DNA of 6,367 nucleotides from Cytophagales bacterium (lineage in GTDB: Bacteria; Bacteroidota; Bacteroidia; Cytophagales; Cytophagaceae): the NCBI GenBank assembly GCA_025360235.1, contig JANYCO010000540.1:1-6367 (forward strand), in the 5' to 3' direction. A program made the translations under genes and the position numbers. Positions within the stretch are counted from its first letter, which is position 1. Every line of letters starts with the position of its first letter. The notes under the pieces are model-generated. The model worked only from the letters and a program-made list of their open reading frames with translations, searched no databases and was not told where the DNA came from. This document shows positions 5,856-6,367 of this stretch, piece by piece.

Positions 5856-5856
5856 G

Positions 5857-6367
5857 ATGTACCTAAACTGCCACAGCTACCATAGTCTCCGATACGGCAC
5901 GCTCTCTCCTGAAGGGCTTGTAAAATCTGCAGTGGAAAAAAATATCGACTGCCTGGTTCTAACTGATATCAACAATACTTCTTGTGCGTACGATTTTGTA
6001 AGAGAATGCAATAGTATGAATGTTCGACCAGTACTAGGAATAGAATTTCGTACTAAAGAAGGCAACCTTCTCTACATTGGCATAGCTAAAAACAACAAAG
6101 GATTTTATGAATTAAATAATTTTTTCACGAAACATTCACTCGATAACACGCTTCTCCCCGATCGTGCACCAGTGTTTGAAGAGGCATATATTATCTATCG
6201 TAACAATCAGATAGACCCTGACAAATTAAGAGAAAATGAATTTATTGGAATTGCTCCTTACGAACTTCCAAAACTATATACTTCCTCTCTGAAAGAATAT
6301 ATGGAAAAACTGGTAATGTTAAATACTGTTACTTTTTCAAACGCAGAAGGCTATGAAGCCCACTGCC
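5857..6367 (+). CDS. dnaE: DnaE-type DNA polymerase III alpha subunit, N-terminal part (runs off window)
   Basis: An open frame starts at the ATG at 5857, one nucleotide after the dinB stop, and is still open at the window end, giving 170 residues of a protein normally near 1000. They match the N-terminal PHP domain of bacterial replicative polymerases. The start is MYLNCHSYHSLRYGTLSPE (residues 1-19), then LVLTDINNT (33-41) and RPVLGIEFR (57-65), followed by a region with PDKLRENEFIGIAPYEL. In active PHP domains the first motif reads HxHSxxSxxDG; here the first His is Asn4 and the Asp before Gly is Tyr13, so metal-dependent exonuclease activity is doubtful, as in E. coli DnaE. Coupling to dinB points to an accessory, damage-tolerance DnaE (DnaE2/ImuC-like) and not the main replicase, but the polymerase core and C-terminus that would settle this lie outside the window. 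The gene symbol is the family name; it may be annotated dnaE2. Confidence 0.9.
   Translation, partial: MYLNCHSYHSLRYGTLSPEGLVKSAVEKNIDCLVLTDINNTSCAYDFVRECNSMNVRPVLGIEFRTKEGNLLYIGIAKNNKGFYELNNFFTKHSLDNTLLPDRAPVFEEAYIIYRNNQIDPDKLRENEFIGIAPYELPKLYTSSLKEYMEKLVMLNTVTFSNAEGYEAHC

Noticed and set aside
5877..6065. Minus-strand open frame of 62 codons at the right end
   Set aside because: The plus strand here encodes the DnaE PHP domain, which is clearly recognisable and open to the window edge.

Overview
The window looks like chromosomal DNA from a member of the Bacteroidota. This rests on AT-rich intergenic DNA, the absence of Shine-Dalgarno-like sequences before most starts, a match to the Bacteroidota -7 promoter element (TAnnTTTG) ahead of the toxin-antitoxin pair, and the style of the proteins: a Flavobacteriia-like 'SYSQ' signal-peptide end, a Bacteroidota-type DinB, and a DnaE start of the MYLNCHS type. 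I cannot name a genus.

Layout, left to right. (1) 24-1349 (+): an exported protein made almost entirely of twelve tetratricopeptide repeats. (2) 1415-1943 (-), convergent with it: a two-gene type II toxin-antitoxin operon, antitoxin first and a RelE/ParE-fold toxin overlapping it by 8 nt. A promoter and a small inverted repeat at its head argue that the antitoxin starts at 1943, not at the longer ATG at 1973. (3) 2087-3517 (+), divergent from the operon across a pyrimidine-rich spacer: the tRNA nucleotidyltransferase (CCA-adding type, with an HD domain), closed by a 16-of-17 bp hairpin that overlaps its stop codon. (4) 3788-4561 (+): a PAS-like sensor domain joined to a LuxR-type helix-turn-helix. 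(5) 4701-5855 (+): a catalytically intact Y-family DNA polymerase (DinB). One nucleotide after its stop comes (6) 5857 to the window end (+): the start of a DnaE-type DNA polymerase III alpha subunit, cut by the window edge.

The most interesting part is the right half. dinB and dnaE form a tight translesion/mutagenesis operon, functionally comparable to the imuB-dnaE2 cassette of Proteobacteria, but the Y-family member keeps its catalytic carboxylates and no LexA- or ImuA-like gene is seen in the window. The dinB promoter carries three TTAGTA/TACTAA half-sites, including a perfect 9-bp inverted repeat. Related half-sites, including a 13-bp exact copy, lie upstream of the neighbouring PAS-LuxR gene. 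This suggests that one regulator, either the PAS-LuxR protein or an unseen repressor, controls both units. No tRNA, rRNA, CRISPR array, insertion sequence or replication origin was seen.
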